Shown here piece by piece: positions 1-9,226 of a stretch of DNA of 64,000 nucleotides (position 1 is its first letter; the number at the start of each line of letters is the position of its first letter). The notes beneath the pieces are model-generated. The model was not told where the DNA came from, did not search any database, and worked only from the letters and a program-made list of their open reading frames with translations. The position numbers and the translations under genes are program-made. This DNA comes from Rhodococcus sp040643435 (GTDB lineage Bacteria; Actinomycetota; Actinomycetes; Mycobacteriales; Mycobacteriaceae). The DNA is taken from contig NZ_JBEYUH010000002.1 of the NCBI RefSeq assembly GCF_040643435.1, forward strand, positions 62,001 to 126,000, given 5' to 3'.

Positions 1-428
1 ACGAACCCTTCTCCGGACTCGACCCGGTCGCGGTGGACGTCATGAGCGACGTCCTGCTCGAGAAAGCGAAAGAGGGTGTACCGGTGGTGTTCTCGAGCCA
101 TCAACTCGATCTGGTCCAGCGCCTGTGCGACCGCGTGGGCATCATCGGCGCGGGGAGGATGCGCGCAGTGGGCGCCGTCGACGACCTACGCTCCGAAGGG
201 GACGCACGGCTCGTCGTCCACGCGCCACAGGCACCCCACGGCTGGGCGGACGGCATGCCCGGGGTCACGCTGGCCGAGTACGAGGCCGAGCGCACCGTGC
301 TGACAGTCGCCCCCGGAACCGACGACCAGATGATCCTCAAGGCAGCCCTGTCCACCGGCCCCGTTCACGAGTTCTCACTCCGGCGCCCGTCCCTGACCGA
401 ACTGTTCCGAGAGGTGGTCGCCGCATGA
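1..428 (+). CDS. ABC transporter ATP-binding protein, C-terminal part (5' end outside window)
   Basis: This is the C-terminal half of a nucleotide-binding subunit; the frame is open from base 3, so the gene starts upstream of the window. The first visible residues EPFSGLDP are the D-loop following the Walker B region, and SSHQLDLVQRL contains the switch histidine. The rest is the C-terminal extension typical of NatA-type exporters. The stop overlaps the start of the permease gene by 4 bases (ATGA), so the two are translationally coupled and form one exporter. The substrate cannot be read from the sequence. Confidence 0.9.
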   Translation, partial: EPFSGLDPVAVDVMSDVLLEKAKEGVPVVFSSHQLDLVQRLCDRVGIIGAGRMRAVGAVDDLRSEGDARLVVHAPQAPHGWADGMPGVTLAEYEAERTVLTVAPGTDDQMILKAALSTGPVHEFSLRRPSLTELFREVVAA

Positions 429-1615
429 GTGCCCCACTGAGCAATGCCCGCGCGATCGGGCTCGTCGCCTCGCGCGAGTTCGTTACCCAGGTACGGAAGA
501 AGAGCTTCCTGATCAGCAACGGGATCATTCTCGTCGCCATCGTCGTCGGCATCGTCGCCACGTCGATCTTCTCCGGCGAGGATGATCGACCCACCGTCGG
601 AGTCGTCGGGGCACCGGCGCTGCAGACGACGATCTCCTCCCTCGGCGAAACCATCGGTACTCCGCTCGAGGTCTCCGAGGTCCCGGACGCCGGCACGGCC
701 CGCGACCGGGTCGCCGCCGGCGATCTCGACGTCGCCCTTGTACCCGGCGACGGAGCGGGCGTCACGGCGATCACCGAGTCGGATCTCGACAGCGAGGTCC
801 GCGCGGTCGTCGAAGCCGCCGTGATGCAGCAGGCCCAGGCCACCGCGCTGACGGATCGCGGTGTCGATCCCGCCGCGGTCGCCGCCGACGTGTCCGCCGC
901 GACCGTGACAGTCGATGCCATCGACCCGCCGGATCCCGAACAGGGACAACGCGTCATCCTGTCGGTCATCGCCGTGATCCTGCTCTACATGCAGATCCTC
1001 ATGTTCGGCATGTACGTCGCGATGGGTGTCGTCGAGGAGAAGTCCTCGCGGGTCGTCGAACTGCTGCTCTCCACCCTGCGTCCCCTGCAGTTGCTCTGGG
1101 GGAAGATCCTCGGTATCGGGGCGGTCGGGCTTCTGCAATTGACGGCGTACGGTGTGGTCGGTGTCGGCACCGCGCTCGCCACCGGGACCCTCACCATCAC
1201 CGGCACCGCGCTCGGTGTCCTCGCCGGCACCCTCGGCTGGTTCGTCCTCGGATTCGCCTTCTTCGCGGTGCTCTACGCTGCGGCAGGTTCGATGGTCTCC
1301 CGACAGGAGGACGTCAACGCCACGTCCGGCCCCCTGGTGATGATCATCCTCGCGATGTTCTTCGCGGCGTTCTCGTCCGTCGACGACCCCGACGCGGGGT
1401 GGAGCACCACACTCAGCTGGATACCGCCCTTCTCGGCGATCCTCATGCCGCTGCGCATCGCCGCGGGTGTGGCCACCCCGGTGCAGATCGTCGGCACGAT
1501 CGTGCTCATGCTCGCCGCGATCGGCGTACTCAGCGTGATCGCCGCGCGGATCTACCAGCGATCGATCCTGCGCATCGGCCGGACGGTCACCTGGAAGGAA
1601 GCGCTCGGCCGTTAG
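425..1615 (+). CDS. ABC-2 type transporter permease (NatB-like)
   Basis: Membrane partner of the ATPase just upstream. The 396-aa protein has one N-terminal membrane segment (about residues 26-48), a soluble external domain of about 130 residues, then five or so hydrophobic segments, the layout of the NatB/ABC-2 permease family. The motif VVEEKSSRVVELLLS before the second membrane block is characteristic of this family. The start chosen is the ATG that overlaps the ATPase stop; a longer open frame exists upstream but lies inside the ATPase gene. Such pairs export sodium, drugs or other small molecules; which one is not visible. Confidence 0.88.
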   Translation: MSAPLSNARAIGLVASREFVTQVRKKSFLISNGIILVAIVVGIVATSIFSGEDDRPTVGVVGAPALQTTISSLGETIGTPLEVSEVPDAGTARDRVAAGDLDVALVPGDGAGVTAITESDLDSEVRAVVEAAVMQQAQATALTDRGVDPAAVAADVSAATVTVDAIDPPDPEQGQRVILSVIAVILLYMQILMFGMYVAMGVVEEKSSRVVELLLSTLRPLQLLWGKILGIGAVGLLQLTAYGVVGVGTALATGTLTITGTALGVLAGTLGWFVLGFAFFAVLYAAAGSMVSRQEDVNATSGPLVMIILAMFFAAFSSVDDPDAGWSTTLSWIPPFSAILMPLRIAAGVATPVQIVGTIVLMLAAIGVLSVIAARIYQRSILRIGRTVTWKEALGR

Positions 1616-1733
1616 CCCGCCCAATTCGAGGGGGAGGATATGTGCGGTTCATCGCAAGAGAACGCACATGTCCTTCCCCTCGTTCGCGCCGTTGTAGGTT
1701 GACCTCGACCGACAGGGACAGGTGGAGGACAAA

Positions 1734-3239
1734 GTGGCCGCTGGCAGGATTTCGGCGCAGGAGTTCATCGACAAGGTTCTGGACCCGGGGAGCTTCGTCT
1801 CCTGGGACGTCGATCCGATCGATGTGGGCGCCGGCGAGAAATACCTCGCCGATCTCGGCAGGGCCGCCGAGAAGTCCGGGCTCGACGAGTCCGTCGTCAC
1901 CGGTTCGGGCACCGTCCACGGTCGGCGGATCGCGCTGATCGTGTGCGAATTCTCCTTCCTCGCAGGCTCTATCGGGGTCGCCGCAGCCGAACGCATCGTC
2001 ACTGCGGTCGAGCGCGCGACGGCCGAGGAACTGCCGTTGCTCGCGTCCCCGACTTCGGGCGGCACGCGCATGCAGGAGGGCACACTCGCCTTCGTGCAGA
2101 TGGTGAAGATCGCCGCCGCCGTCGCAGCCCACAAGGCCGCACATCTCGGTTACCTTGTCTACCTGCGCAATCCGACGACCGGCGGCGTCTTCGCCTCGTG
2201 GGGTTCGCTCGGGCACGTCACCGCTGCCGAGCCCGGTGCGCTCGTCGGCTTCCTCGGGCCGCGCGTCTACAAGTCCCTCTACCAGGAGAACTTCCCGGAA
2301 GACGTGCAGACGGCCGAGAATCTGTACCGCAAGGGCGTCATCGACGGCGTCGTACCCCTCGGCGGGGTGCGGCAGGTGGTGCACCGCCTGCTGCGGGTGC
2401 TGGTCGAGCCGAACCGACCCGAGGTGACGGTCAGCCCTGCGGTCACCACCGTCGACGATGTCCCGGATATTCCCGCGTGGCAGTCGGTGATGCTCAGCCG
2501 GCGAGCCGAACGACCCGGTATCCGGCATCTGCTGCGGCACGCCGCGTCGGCACAGGTCCCCTTGTCCGGCACGGGAGAGGGAGAATCGGACCGCACCGTG
2601 TTGCTCTCGCTCGCCCGCTTCCGCGGTGTGTCATGTGTGATGTTCGGTCAGGACCGCTCGGGCCAGTCCCCGGAACGGACGATGGGTCCGGGAGCATTGC
2701 GAGAGGCGCGCCGTGCGATGCGTCTCGCCGACGAATTGCGTCTGCCACTCGTGCTCGTCATCGACACACTGGGCGCCTCGCTGTCGAAGGAGGCGGAAGA
2801 GCGCGGACTCGCCCCGGAGATCGCCCGCTGCCTCGCCGATCTCGTCACCCTGCCGAGCCCCACCGTGTCGGTATTGCTCGGTCAGGGCACCGGCGGCGGG
2901 GCGCTCGCCCTCCTGCCTGCCGACCGGGTGTTGTGCGCGCAGCACGGCTGGCTCGCGCCGCTGCCACCCGAAGGCGCCAGTGCGATCGTGTACCGAGACA
3001 CCACCCACGCACCGAGCATGGCCCGGGATCAGGGGATCCGCTCCCGCGATCTACTGCACAACGGCATCGTCGACGCGGTCGTCCCCGAGCACCCGGACGC
3101 CACGGAGGAGCCGGTGTCGTTCGTCAAACGTGTCGGTGCCGCGGTCGCTCGCGAACTCACGATCCTGACCGAAGAACCTGCGGAAGAACGCTGTCGGCGC
3201 CGTCTCGAGCGCTACCGGAAGCTCGGCGTGCCTTCCTGA
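1734..3239 (+). CDS. accD3: acyl-CoA carboxylase carboxyltransferase, AccD3-like
   Basis: Biotin-dependent carboxyltransferase of about 501 aa with both halves of the crotonase fold: an AccD-like half (residues 1-240, with SPTSGGTRMQEG and a glycine-rich oxyanion region) and an AccA-like half (from about 260, with GQGTGGGALAL). It would transfer carboxyl from biotin carrier to an acyl-CoA for fatty or mycolic acid precursor supply. GTG 1734 is preferred because a GGAGG lies five bases before it; a GTG at 1722 would swallow that site. The length matches mycobacterial AccD3 (about 495 aa), whose role is itself poorly defined. No biotin carboxylase gene is adjacent. Confidence 0.8.
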   Translation: MAAGRISAQEFIDKVLDPGSFVSWDVDPIDVGAGEKYLADLGRAAEKSGLDESVVTGSGTVHGRRIALIVCEFSFLAGSIGVAAAERIVTAVERATAEELPLLASPTSGGTRMQEGTLAFVQMVKIAAAVAAHKAAHLGYLVYLRNPTTGGVFASWGSLGHVTAAEPGALVGFLGPRVYKSLYQENFPEDVQTAENLYRKGVIDGVVPLGGVRQVVHRLLRVLVEPNRPEVTVSPAVTTVDDVPDIPAWQSVMLSRRAERPGIRHLLRHAASAQVPLSGTGEGESDRTVLLSLARFRGVSCVMFGQDRSGQSPERTMGPGALREARRAMRLADELRLPLVLVIDTLGASLSKEAEERGLAPEIARCLADLVTLPSPTVSVLLGQGTGGGALALLPADRVLCAQHGWLAPLPPEGASAIVYRDTTHAPSMARDQGIRSRDLLHNGIVDAVVPEHPDATEEPVSFVKRVGAAVARELTILTEEPAEERCRRRLERYRKLGVPS

Positions 3240-3260
3240 CCCGCCCCGTCGGCAGATCGA

Positions 3261-3935
3261 TCAGCTGCTCGAACCCGCCGCTCCGCCGGCGGCCATGGCA
3301 GCCATCATCGCCGCGTTCACGGACGATACGGCGGCGCGCACCGCTTCGGCCGCCCATTCGCCCTGCGCAATTTCCTTGGCGCGACGCTTGACCATCCGCT
3401 TGTCGGTGTCCGGGAACACCTTCGGGGCCGCGCCGACCGCCGACAGCAGAGCGATCAGGGCCGCTGTGCGGGGTTCCGGCGTCACCCCTTCGATCAGGGC
3501 GGCTCGAATCCGTTCGCGGACCCGCTGTTCGTGGCCGGTATCGAGAGCGGGCCACTTCCTGGTGGGGAACAATCCGAGGATCTTGCCGCGCTCCTCCGAG
3601 ACCCAGCCGTGCTCGATCACTCGTCCGAGCAGCTTCTCCCGAATGTCCTTCTGCAACTTCTCCACGGCGGCCGTGGGTTTCACCTCCTTACCCGAGTCCA
3701 GCAGTTCCACCGCCTCGGCGAGGACGGGATCAGCGGGTTGTGCCGCCGCTCGCACCGCGAACCGCCCCTTCTTCGCCTGCTTCCCCTCCGTATCGACGAC
3801 CACGATGTCGTCGAGTGCGAGCTCGAGAAGCACGGCGCCGGCCAGGACCCGGGGCAATTCGACGCTACCGACGAGCGGCTTTCCCGATTCGTCGTCGAGC
3901 AGCAGGAGCAGAATGTCCTCCGCGAGCAATGCCAT
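3261..3935 (-). CDS. GPP34 family phosphoprotein (GOLPH3-like)
   Basis: 224-aa soluble protein beginning MALLAEDILLLLLDDESGK, the signature opening of bacterial GPP34/GOLPH3-domain proteins, followed by helical repeats with many Lys/Arg and an Ala-rich C-terminal tail. Eukaryotic relatives bind phosphoinositides; the bacterial function is unknown. It is convergent with accD3 and divergent from prpE. TACGCT lies 7 bases before the ATG, which suggests a leaderless transcript. Confidence 0.8.
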   Translation of the reverse strand: MALLAEDILLLLLDDESGKPLVGSVELPRVLAGAVLLELALDDIVVVDTEGKQAKKGRFAVRAAAQPADPVLAEAVELLDSGKEVKPTAAVEKLQKDIREKLLGRVIEHGWVSEERGKILGLFPTRKWPALDTGHEQRVRERIRAALIEGVTPEPRTAALIALLSAVGAAPKVFPDTDKRMVKRRAKEIAQGEWAAEAVRAAVSSVNAAMMAAMAAGGAAGSSS

Positions 3936-4066
3936 GCCTGTCAGCGTAGGGAGTTCGTCCGCTCGTCGCTCGATCGTGCCCACCCGACGCAGACCTCCGG
4001 CCAGGGCAGCCGAGGTCACATAAGGTGGCTTGCGCCAGAACTGTCGCCAGAGGAAGGACACGACGG

Positions 4067-5959
4067 ATGAGCTCGTACGAGGACGCGTTCCGCCGGAGCA
4101 TCGAGGATCCGGAAGAATTCTGGCTCGAGGCCGCGCAGGCGGTCGAGTGGGAGAGCGCTCCGACGCGAGCACTCGACGACTCGTCGGCGCCGTCCTACCG
4201 ATGGTTCCCCGACGGCACCCTGAACACGTGCGTGAACGCGCTCGATCGGCACGTGCGTGCCGGGCACGGCAATCGTCCTGCGCTGATCTGGGATTCGGCG
4301 ATGGTACCGGCCAAGCGCACCTACACCTACGCGGAACTGCTCGACGAGGTCGCAAAGTTCGCCGGGGTACTGCGCGACCAGGGAGTGACCGCCGGCGACC
4401 GAGTGATCATCTACATGCCGATGATCCCCGAGGCCGCGATCGCGATGCTCGCCTGTGCCCGCATCGGTGCGGTGCACTCGGTGGTCTTCGGCGGGTTCGC
4501 CGCCAAGGAACTCGCGACGCGCATCGACGACGCGAAGCCCGTCGTGCTGATCACGGCGTCCGGCGGCCTCGAACCCGGACGTACCGTCGAGTACCTGCCG
4601 ATGGTCGAGCAGGCGATCGGCTTGTCGCCGACGCCGCCGCACACCGTGATCGTCAAGGATCGCGAGCAGATCCCCGGTTCCGCAGCCGACTACCGGACAT
4701 CCTCGGCGTCCTGGTTCGACTGGGACGAGTTGTGTGCCGACGCGACCCCCGCCGAGGCTGTGACGGTCGCGGCGACCGATCCGCTCTACATCCTCTACAC
4801 CTCCGGCACCACCGGAAAGCCCAAGGGCGTGGTCCGCGACAACGGCGGGCACGCAGTCGCTCTCACCTGGTCGATGCGCAACATCTACGACATCGATCCG
4901 GGCGATGTCTGGTGGACGGCCTCCGATGTGGGCTGGGTGGTCGGACACTCCTACATCGTCTACGGACCGCTGCTGACCGGCGCCACGACGGTGATGTACG
5001 AGGGCAAGCCCGTCGGCACGCCCGATGCTGGTGCTTTCTGGCGGATCATCGCCGAGAACGGCGTCAAGGCTTTGTTCACCGCTCCCACCGCGATCCGTGC
5101 GATACGCAAAGCCGATCCCGATGCGGCCGAATTGGAGAACTACCCGGTCGATACGTTGCAGACCCTCTTCGCCGCCGGTGAGCGCCTCGACCCCGACACC
5201 TACCGGTGGGCGACGCAGGTACTCGACCGGCCCGTCGTCGACCACTGGTGGCAGACCGAGACGGGCTGGGCGATCGCAGCCAATCTGCGCGGTCTCGAAC
5301 GGATGCCACTCAAGGCGGGCTCCCCGACCGTGCCCGTGCCCGGATATCGGGTCGAGATCGTCGACGGTGAAGGCAGCCCCGTCGGACCCGGCACCGAGGG
5401 CAATATCGTCATCCGACTGCCGTTGCCCCCGGGAACGTTGACGGGGCTGTGGCAGGACGAGGATCGCTACCGGCGCTCCTATCTCGACACCTTCCCCGGC
5501 TTCTACCTCACCGGCGACTCCGGCTACCTCGACGAAGACGGCTACGTATTCGTGCTCGGACGCTCCGACGATGTGATCAATGTTGCCGGGCACCGTCTTT
5601 CGACCGGCAGCATAGAGGCCGTAGTCGCCTCGCACCCCGCCGTCGCCGAATGCGCGGTGGTGGGTATCCGCGACGAACTGAAAGGCCAGCGCCCCTCCGG
5701 ATATGTCGTGCTCAAGTCCGGCTTCGAGATCGACCCGGAGACGTTGCGCCGAGAGCTCGTCCAAATGGTCCGGGACCAGATCGGTGCGGTTGCGACCTTC
5801 CGCGACGTAACAGTCGTCCAGGCCCTCCCGAAGACACGGTCCGGCAAGATCCTCCGTAAGACGATGCGGCAGATCGCCGACAACGAGGAGTACACCGTGC
5901 CGTCGACGATCGAGGATCCCGCGGTTCTCGACGCGTTGAAGGAACAACTCGGCGGCTGA
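4067..5959 (+). CDS. prpE: propionyl-CoA synthetase / acetyl-CoA synthetase-like ligase
   Basis: AMP-forming acyl-CoA synthetase of 630 aa that activates propionate (or acetate) to the CoA thioester. The P-loop YTSGTTGKPKG is at about residues 243-253, the adenylate-binding WWQTETGW at about 394, and the C-terminal RSGKILRK carries the catalytic lysine that is commonly acetylated. The segment WTASDVGWVVGHSYIVYGPL is typical of PrpE/Acs. ATG 4067 has AGGAAGG upstream. The gene stands alone: no prpBCD genes are visible, so acetate as substrate cannot be excluded. Confidence 0.88.
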   Translation: MSSYEDAFRRSIEDPEEFWLEAAQAVEWESAPTRALDDSSAPSYRWFPDGTLNTCVNALDRHVRAGHGNRPALIWDSAMVPAKRTYTYAELLDEVAKFAGVLRDQGVTAGDRVIIYMPMIPEAAIAMLACARIGAVHSVVFGGFAAKELATRIDDAKPVVLITASGGLEPGRTVEYLPMVEQAIGLSPTPPHTVIVKDREQIPGSAADYRTSSASWFDWDELCADATPAEAVTVAATDPLYILYTSGTTGKPKGVVRDNGGHAVALTWSMRNIYDIDPGDVWWTASDVGWVVGHSYIVYGPLLTGATTVMYEGKPVGTPDAGAFWRIIAENGVKALFTAPTAIRAIRKADPDAAELENYPVDTLQTLFAAGERLDPDTYRWATQVLDRPVVDHWWQTETGWAIAANLRGLERMPLKAGSPTVPVPGYRVEIVDGEGSPVGPGTEGNIVIRLPLPPGTLTGLWQDEDRYRRSYLDTFPGFYLTGDSGYLDEDGYVFVLGRSDDVINVAGHRLSTGSIEAVVASHPAVAECAVVGIRDELKGQRPSGYVVLKSGFEIDPETLRRELVQMVRDQIGAVATFRDVTVVQALPKTRSGKILRKTMRQIADNEEYTVPSTIEDPAVLDALKEQLGG

Positions 5960-5982
5960 TCGGCACGCCGGGAGTTCGCACC

Positions 5983-6027
5983 CTCGGCGGCCGGGCGTCG
6001 CTGCACACGCGAGCCCCGGCCGCCGAG
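5983..6027. terminator. bidirectional hairpin terminator
   Basis: A perfect 13-bp inverted repeat (5983-5995 with 6015-6027, arms CTCGGCGGCCGGG) with a 19-base loop lies between the convergent ends of prpE and the DUF3618 gene. No U-tract is present, as usual in high-GC actinobacteria. Confidence 0.75.
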
Positions 6028-6038
6028 CGGCGTCTACA

Positions 6039-6281
6039 TCACTTCCGGCGTCTGCGCTGGAGCACCGACACCACCACGACCACAGTCACCACAGCCCCGG
6101 CGGCCGCTGCGATCAGATCAGGGCGTTTGCGCACTGCCTCTGCCTGGTCGGCAGCGGACTGCCTGACTCTCGTGGGTACGTCGAGCCGATCGGTGAGTTC
6201 GCCGACGGTCGCGGCGAGTTCGGCCCGCTGACGTTCGATCTCGGTCGCCTCCGGTGGTCCGTCGTTGTCGGGTGTGGTCAC
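6039..6281 (-). CDS. DUF3618 small membrane protein
   Basis: 80-aa protein with a charged N-terminal helical part (IERQRAELAATVGELTDRLDVP) and one C-terminal membrane helix rich in Ala/Val ending in RRRRK, the classic DUF3618 layout. GTG 6281 is supported by GGGAG seven bases upstream and overlaps the stop of the holin-like gene by 4 bases (GTGA). It is the last gene of a three-gene operon with YihY and a holin-like protein; these sets are thought to work at the cell envelope, but no biochemical role is established. Confidence 0.82.
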   Translation of the reverse strand: MTTPDNDGPPEATEIERQRAELAATVGELTDRLDVPTRVRQSAADQAEAVRKRPDLIAAAAGAVVTVVVVVSVLQRRRRK

Positions 6282-6703
6282 CTCGTTGCTCCCTTCGCGG
6301 CGTCGATGTCGGCGCGGACACTGGCGGCGGTACGTTCCGGCACGGGCGGTGCGGCGTTCTTGGCTTTCGAGGCACCGGCCACCGCAAGGATTCCGCCTGC
6401 CGCGAGCACCACCAGGGCGACGATCAGGGCCGCGAGCCACGGTTCGACGGCGGTGGCCAGACCGAGCACAGCCGTCGCGATCAGGGTCGCCGCCCCCAAG
6501 AAGAGCAGGATCGCTCCCGCGCCCGAAATCCCTATCCCTACCCCGATGCGGCTGCCCTTCGACTTGACCTCCTCGAGCGCGTGCGAAACCTCGGTTCGGA
6601 CCAGAGTGGAGACCTGCTCGGTGAGCCGTTCGGTGAGTTCGACCGTCGACAGATTCTTGGGTTGTTCGGCCACAGGGCGCGAATCTCCTGCGGGTGTCGT
6701 CAT
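6278..6703 (-). CDS. holin-X family (phage-holin superfamily III-like) membrane protein
   Basis: 141-aa protein with an N-terminal amphipathic region (STVELTERLTEQVSTLVRTE) and two closely spaced hydrophobic segments (about residues 55-80 and 87-107), fitting the actinobacterial holin-X/DUF1469 type. Despite the name there is no phage gene nearby. It overlaps the YihY gene by 4 bases (ATGA) at its start and the DUF3618 gene by 4 at its end, so the three are translationally coupled. Confidence 0.8.
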   Translation of the reverse strand: MTTPAGDSRPVAEQPKNLSTVELTERLTEQVSTLVRTEVSHALEEVKSKGSRIGVGIGISGAGAILLFLGAATLIATAVLGLATAVEPWLAALIVALVVLAAGGILAVAGASKAKNAAPPVPERTAASVRADIDAAKGATR

Positions 6704-7821
6704 TGCGGATTCCTTTCCGTCGAATGCTTGCCGGAACCCGCGGAGTCGGTCGCGTCCTCGGAGGGCTTGTCGGCGCTGTGTGCTTCTCGCAAGCGCCGAC
6801 CGTGCTCTACGAGTGCTTGGAGTTTGGCGGCGTTCTTCTCGTATGCCCGCGAATCGCGTTCGGGCAGCCGGATGTTCTTCTCCGCGGCAATGCCCGCCTG
6901 CAGCTGGCGGCCGCGTTCCATCTCGGCGTCGAATTCGGCACCGAACAACAGGGCCAAGTTGGTGATCCACAGCCACAGCAAGAAGATCACGGCGCCGGCG
7001 AGCGATCCGTAGGTCTTGTTGTAGCTGCCGAAATTGGAGACGTAGAAGGCGAAGCCGACCGAGGCCACGATCCACACCAGGATAGCGATGAGCGATCCCA
7101 GGCTCACCCAGCGGAACTTGGGCTGGGCCACGTTCGGTGTGGCGTAGTACAGCACCGCGACGATCATGACGACGAGTGCGAGCATGACGGGCCACTTGGC
7201 GATGTTCCAGATCATCACGGCGGTCTCGCCGAGGCCGATGACGTCCCCGATCGCGCGGGCCACCGGACCGCTGACGACGAGCATCAGCGCGGTAGCACCG
7301 GCTGCGACCAGCACCAGGGCGGTGACCAGCAACATCAGCGGACGAAGCTTCCAGACCGGACGCCCTTCCTCGATCTCGTAGATGCGGTTCATCGCACGAC
7401 CGAAGGCACCGACATACCCCGAGGCCGACCACAGGGCACCCAGAACACCGACAACCAGCGCGAATCCGGCAGTCGGAGCAGAAACAAGCTGTTCGATCGG
7501 TCCGCGGAGTGTGTCGACGGCGGAGGACGGGCCGAGGTCTTCGACCATGTCGAGCACGGTGTCCACCGTGGCCTGCCCCTGCCCGAACACACCGAGCAAC
7601 GAGACCACCACGAGCAGGGCAGGAAACAGCGACAGGACGGCGTAGTACGTCAGCGCGGCAGCGAGATCGGTGCACTGATCGTGGCTGAATTCGCGAATGG
7701 TCCTGCGCAGCAGGTACTTCCACGAGGGCTTGGACAGATCGGTCGGAGAGTCCGGTTTACGCGGATCGTCCGGCGCGAGAGTGGCGCCGTGTCTCCGTTC
7801 CGTTCCGTGCTCGGCATCCAT
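6700..7821 (-). CDS. YihY/BrkB family inner-membrane protein
   Basis: Integral membrane protein of about 373 aa. The family hallmark ALTYYAVLSLFPALLVVVSL follows a basic N-terminal region, then about six membrane segments and a hydrophilic, Lys/Arg-rich C-tail. Family members were once called ribonuclease BN, wrongly; their function is unknown. ATG 7821 is used; a GTG at 7845 would add eight residues and neither has a clear ribosome site. First gene of the operon with the holin-like and DUF3618 genes. Confidence 0.85.
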   Translation of the reverse strand: MDAEHGTERRHGATLAPDDPRKPDSPTDLSKPSWKYLLRRTIREFSHDQCTDLAAALTYYAVLSLFPALLVVVSLLGVFGQGQATVDTVLDMVEDLGPSSAVDTLRGPIEQLVSAPTAGFALVVGVLGALWSASGYVGAFGRAMNRIYEIEEGRPVWKLRPLMLLVTALVLVAAGATALMLVVSGPVARAIGDVIGLGETAVMIWNIAKWPVMLALVVMIVAVLYYATPNVAQPKFRWVSLGSLIAILVWIVASVGFAFYVSNFGSYNKTYGSLAGAVIFLLWLWITNLALLFGAEFDAEMERGRQLQAGIAAEKNIRLPERDSRAYEKNAAKLQALVEHGRRLREAHSADKPSEDATDSAGSGKHSTERNPQ

Positions 7822-7898
7822 AGTGCAGCGGGTACCCACCGTCACATCGGGACCAAACGCCGCCGCGCCCGGGTACGAACGGCCGTACGATTCAGCGC

Positions 7899-8408
7899 AT
7901 GCCCGACACCTTGCTGCAGGGATCTTCCGACGGATTCGATTCGATCGTGGGTCACCTGAACTATCCGATGTTCATCGTCACGACGCGGTCCGGGGAGGAA
8001 CTCAGCGGATGCCTCGTCGGCTTCGCCACCCAGGCCGGGATCTATCCCGCCCGTTTCCTGGTGGGTCTGTCCGACAAGAACCGGACATATCGGATCGCAA
8101 GAGAGGTCGAGTATCTTGCGGTACACGTGTTGCGCGAGGGCGCGCGGGAACTCGCCGAGTTGTTCGGCGGTCACACCGGGGACGACGTCGACAAGTTCGC
8201 CCGCTGCTCCTGGACGGAGGGTCCACACGGGTTACCCATCCTCGACGAGGCGGCGGGATGGTTCACCGGACGCGTTCTGGGGAAGTTCGAACTGGGCGAT
8301 CATGTCGGATTCCTGCTCGAGCCGGACCTCGGCGAGTTACGGGAGGACGCGGGTGGCCTGCTCACATTCGCAGCCGTCAAGGACATCGACGCCGGACACG
8401 GCGCGTGA
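7899..8408 (+). CDS. flavin reductase domain (FMN-binding split barrel) protein
   Basis: 169-aa protein with an N-terminal flavin reductase fold: FIVTTRSGEELSGCLVGFATQ is the usual first strand pair, and FLVGLSDKNRTYRIARE matches the FMN-binding loop. It probably uses FMN or FAD with NAD(P)H; the physiological partner is not apparent. TACGAT lies 7 bases upstream of the ATG with no ribosome site, suggesting a leaderless mRNA. The next gene, a RibD-like reductase, follows closely, so a flavin-linked operon is plausible. Confidence 0.78.
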   Translation: MPDTLLQGSSDGFDSIVGHLNYPMFIVTTRSGEELSGCLVGFATQAGIYPARFLVGLSDKNRTYRIAREVEYLAVHVLREGARELAELFGGHTGDDVDKFARCSWTEGPHGLPILDEAAGWFTGRVLGKFELGDHVGFLLEPDLGELREDAGGLLTFAAVKDIDAGHGA

Positions 8409-8446
8409 CCGCTCGACGAGACCTCGAGGAGGATCGGATCGGAACC

Positions 8447-9226
8447 ATGCAACGACTCGACGGTGACCCGGTACTGCTCCGGAATGTGGACGACGCCGTG
8501 CTGCGCGACCTTTATGCATATCCGGACGATCTCGCACGTCCCTGGATTCGCATCAACTTCGTGTCCTCCCTCGACGGCGCCGTGTCGGTCGAAGGACGAT
8601 CGGGTGCTCTCGGTTCGCCCGCCGACAAGAAGGTCTTCGGCCTGCTGCGCGAGCTCGCCGACGTGATCCTCGTGGGCGCGGGAACCGTCCGCGCCGAGAA
8701 TTACGGCGGGGCACGTACGACCGAAATGCTGCGGGCGCGCCGGGAAGAGGCCGGCCTGACACCGATCCCACCCGTCGCAGTGGTCACCGCCTCCTGCGAT
8801 CTCACTCCCGACCTGAGGTTGTTCACCGATACGACGATCCCGCCGGTCGTGTTCACGACCGCGCGGGCCCCGGAAGCCGCCCGGCGTGCCGTGCAGGAGG
8901 CGGGTGCGGATCTCCGGGTGATCGCCGAGGACGACATCGACGGCCGCACCCTGCGCGCCGCGCTCGCCGGAGCGGGGTGGATGCGGGTGCTGTGCGAAGG
9001 CGGTCCGCGCTTGTTCGGTCGCATGATCGACGACGGAATCGTCGACGACCTGTGCTTGACGTGGGCACCGGTTCTCACCGCAGGCGGTGCGGGCAGGATC
9101 GCGACGTCTCCCGCACCCGTCCTGACTCCGCTGCGGCGTGCCCATCTGATCTGCGACGACGACGGCACCCTGCTCACTCGCTGGGTGCGACCCGATGACC
9201 TGGAGGGAGAAACCGATGGCCGATGA
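8447..9226 (+). CDS. pyrimidine reductase family protein (RibD C-terminal-like)
   Basis: 259-aa dihydrofolate-reductase-like protein similar to the reductase half of RibD: RINFVSSLDGAVSVEGRSG at the N-terminus, GAGTVRAENYG and LCEGGPRLFG at the cofactor site. The deaminase half of RibD is absent. It may reduce a riboflavin precursor or an unrelated substrate; no other rib gene is nearby. ATG 8447 is used; a GTG at 8405 overlapping the flavin-reductase stop is an in-frame alternative, and an AGGAGG sits between the two. Confidence 0.78.
   Translation: MQRLDGDPVLLRNVDDAVLRDLYAYPDDLARPWIRINFVSSLDGAVSVEGRSGALGSPADKKVFGLLRELADVILVGAGTVRAENYGGARTTEMLRARREEAGLTPIPPVAVVTASCDLTPDLRLFTDTTIPPVVFTTARAPEAARRAVQEAGADLRVIAEDDIDGRTLRAALAGAGWMRVLCEGGPRLFGRMIDDGIVDDLCLTWAPVLTAGGAGRIATSPAPVLTPLRRAHLICDDDGTLLTRWVRPDDLEGETDGR

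Noticed and set aside
4016..5947. 643-aa open frame on the minus strand opposite prpE
   Set aside because: Arg/Gly/Asp/His-rich low-complexity translation, no recognised motif, exactly antisense to a clear enzyme gene; produced by GC-rich third positions.
6278..6703. Prophage signal from a holin-like protein
   Set aside because: No lysin, integrase, portal or other phage gene; the holin-X type is a regular chromosomal actinobacterial family.
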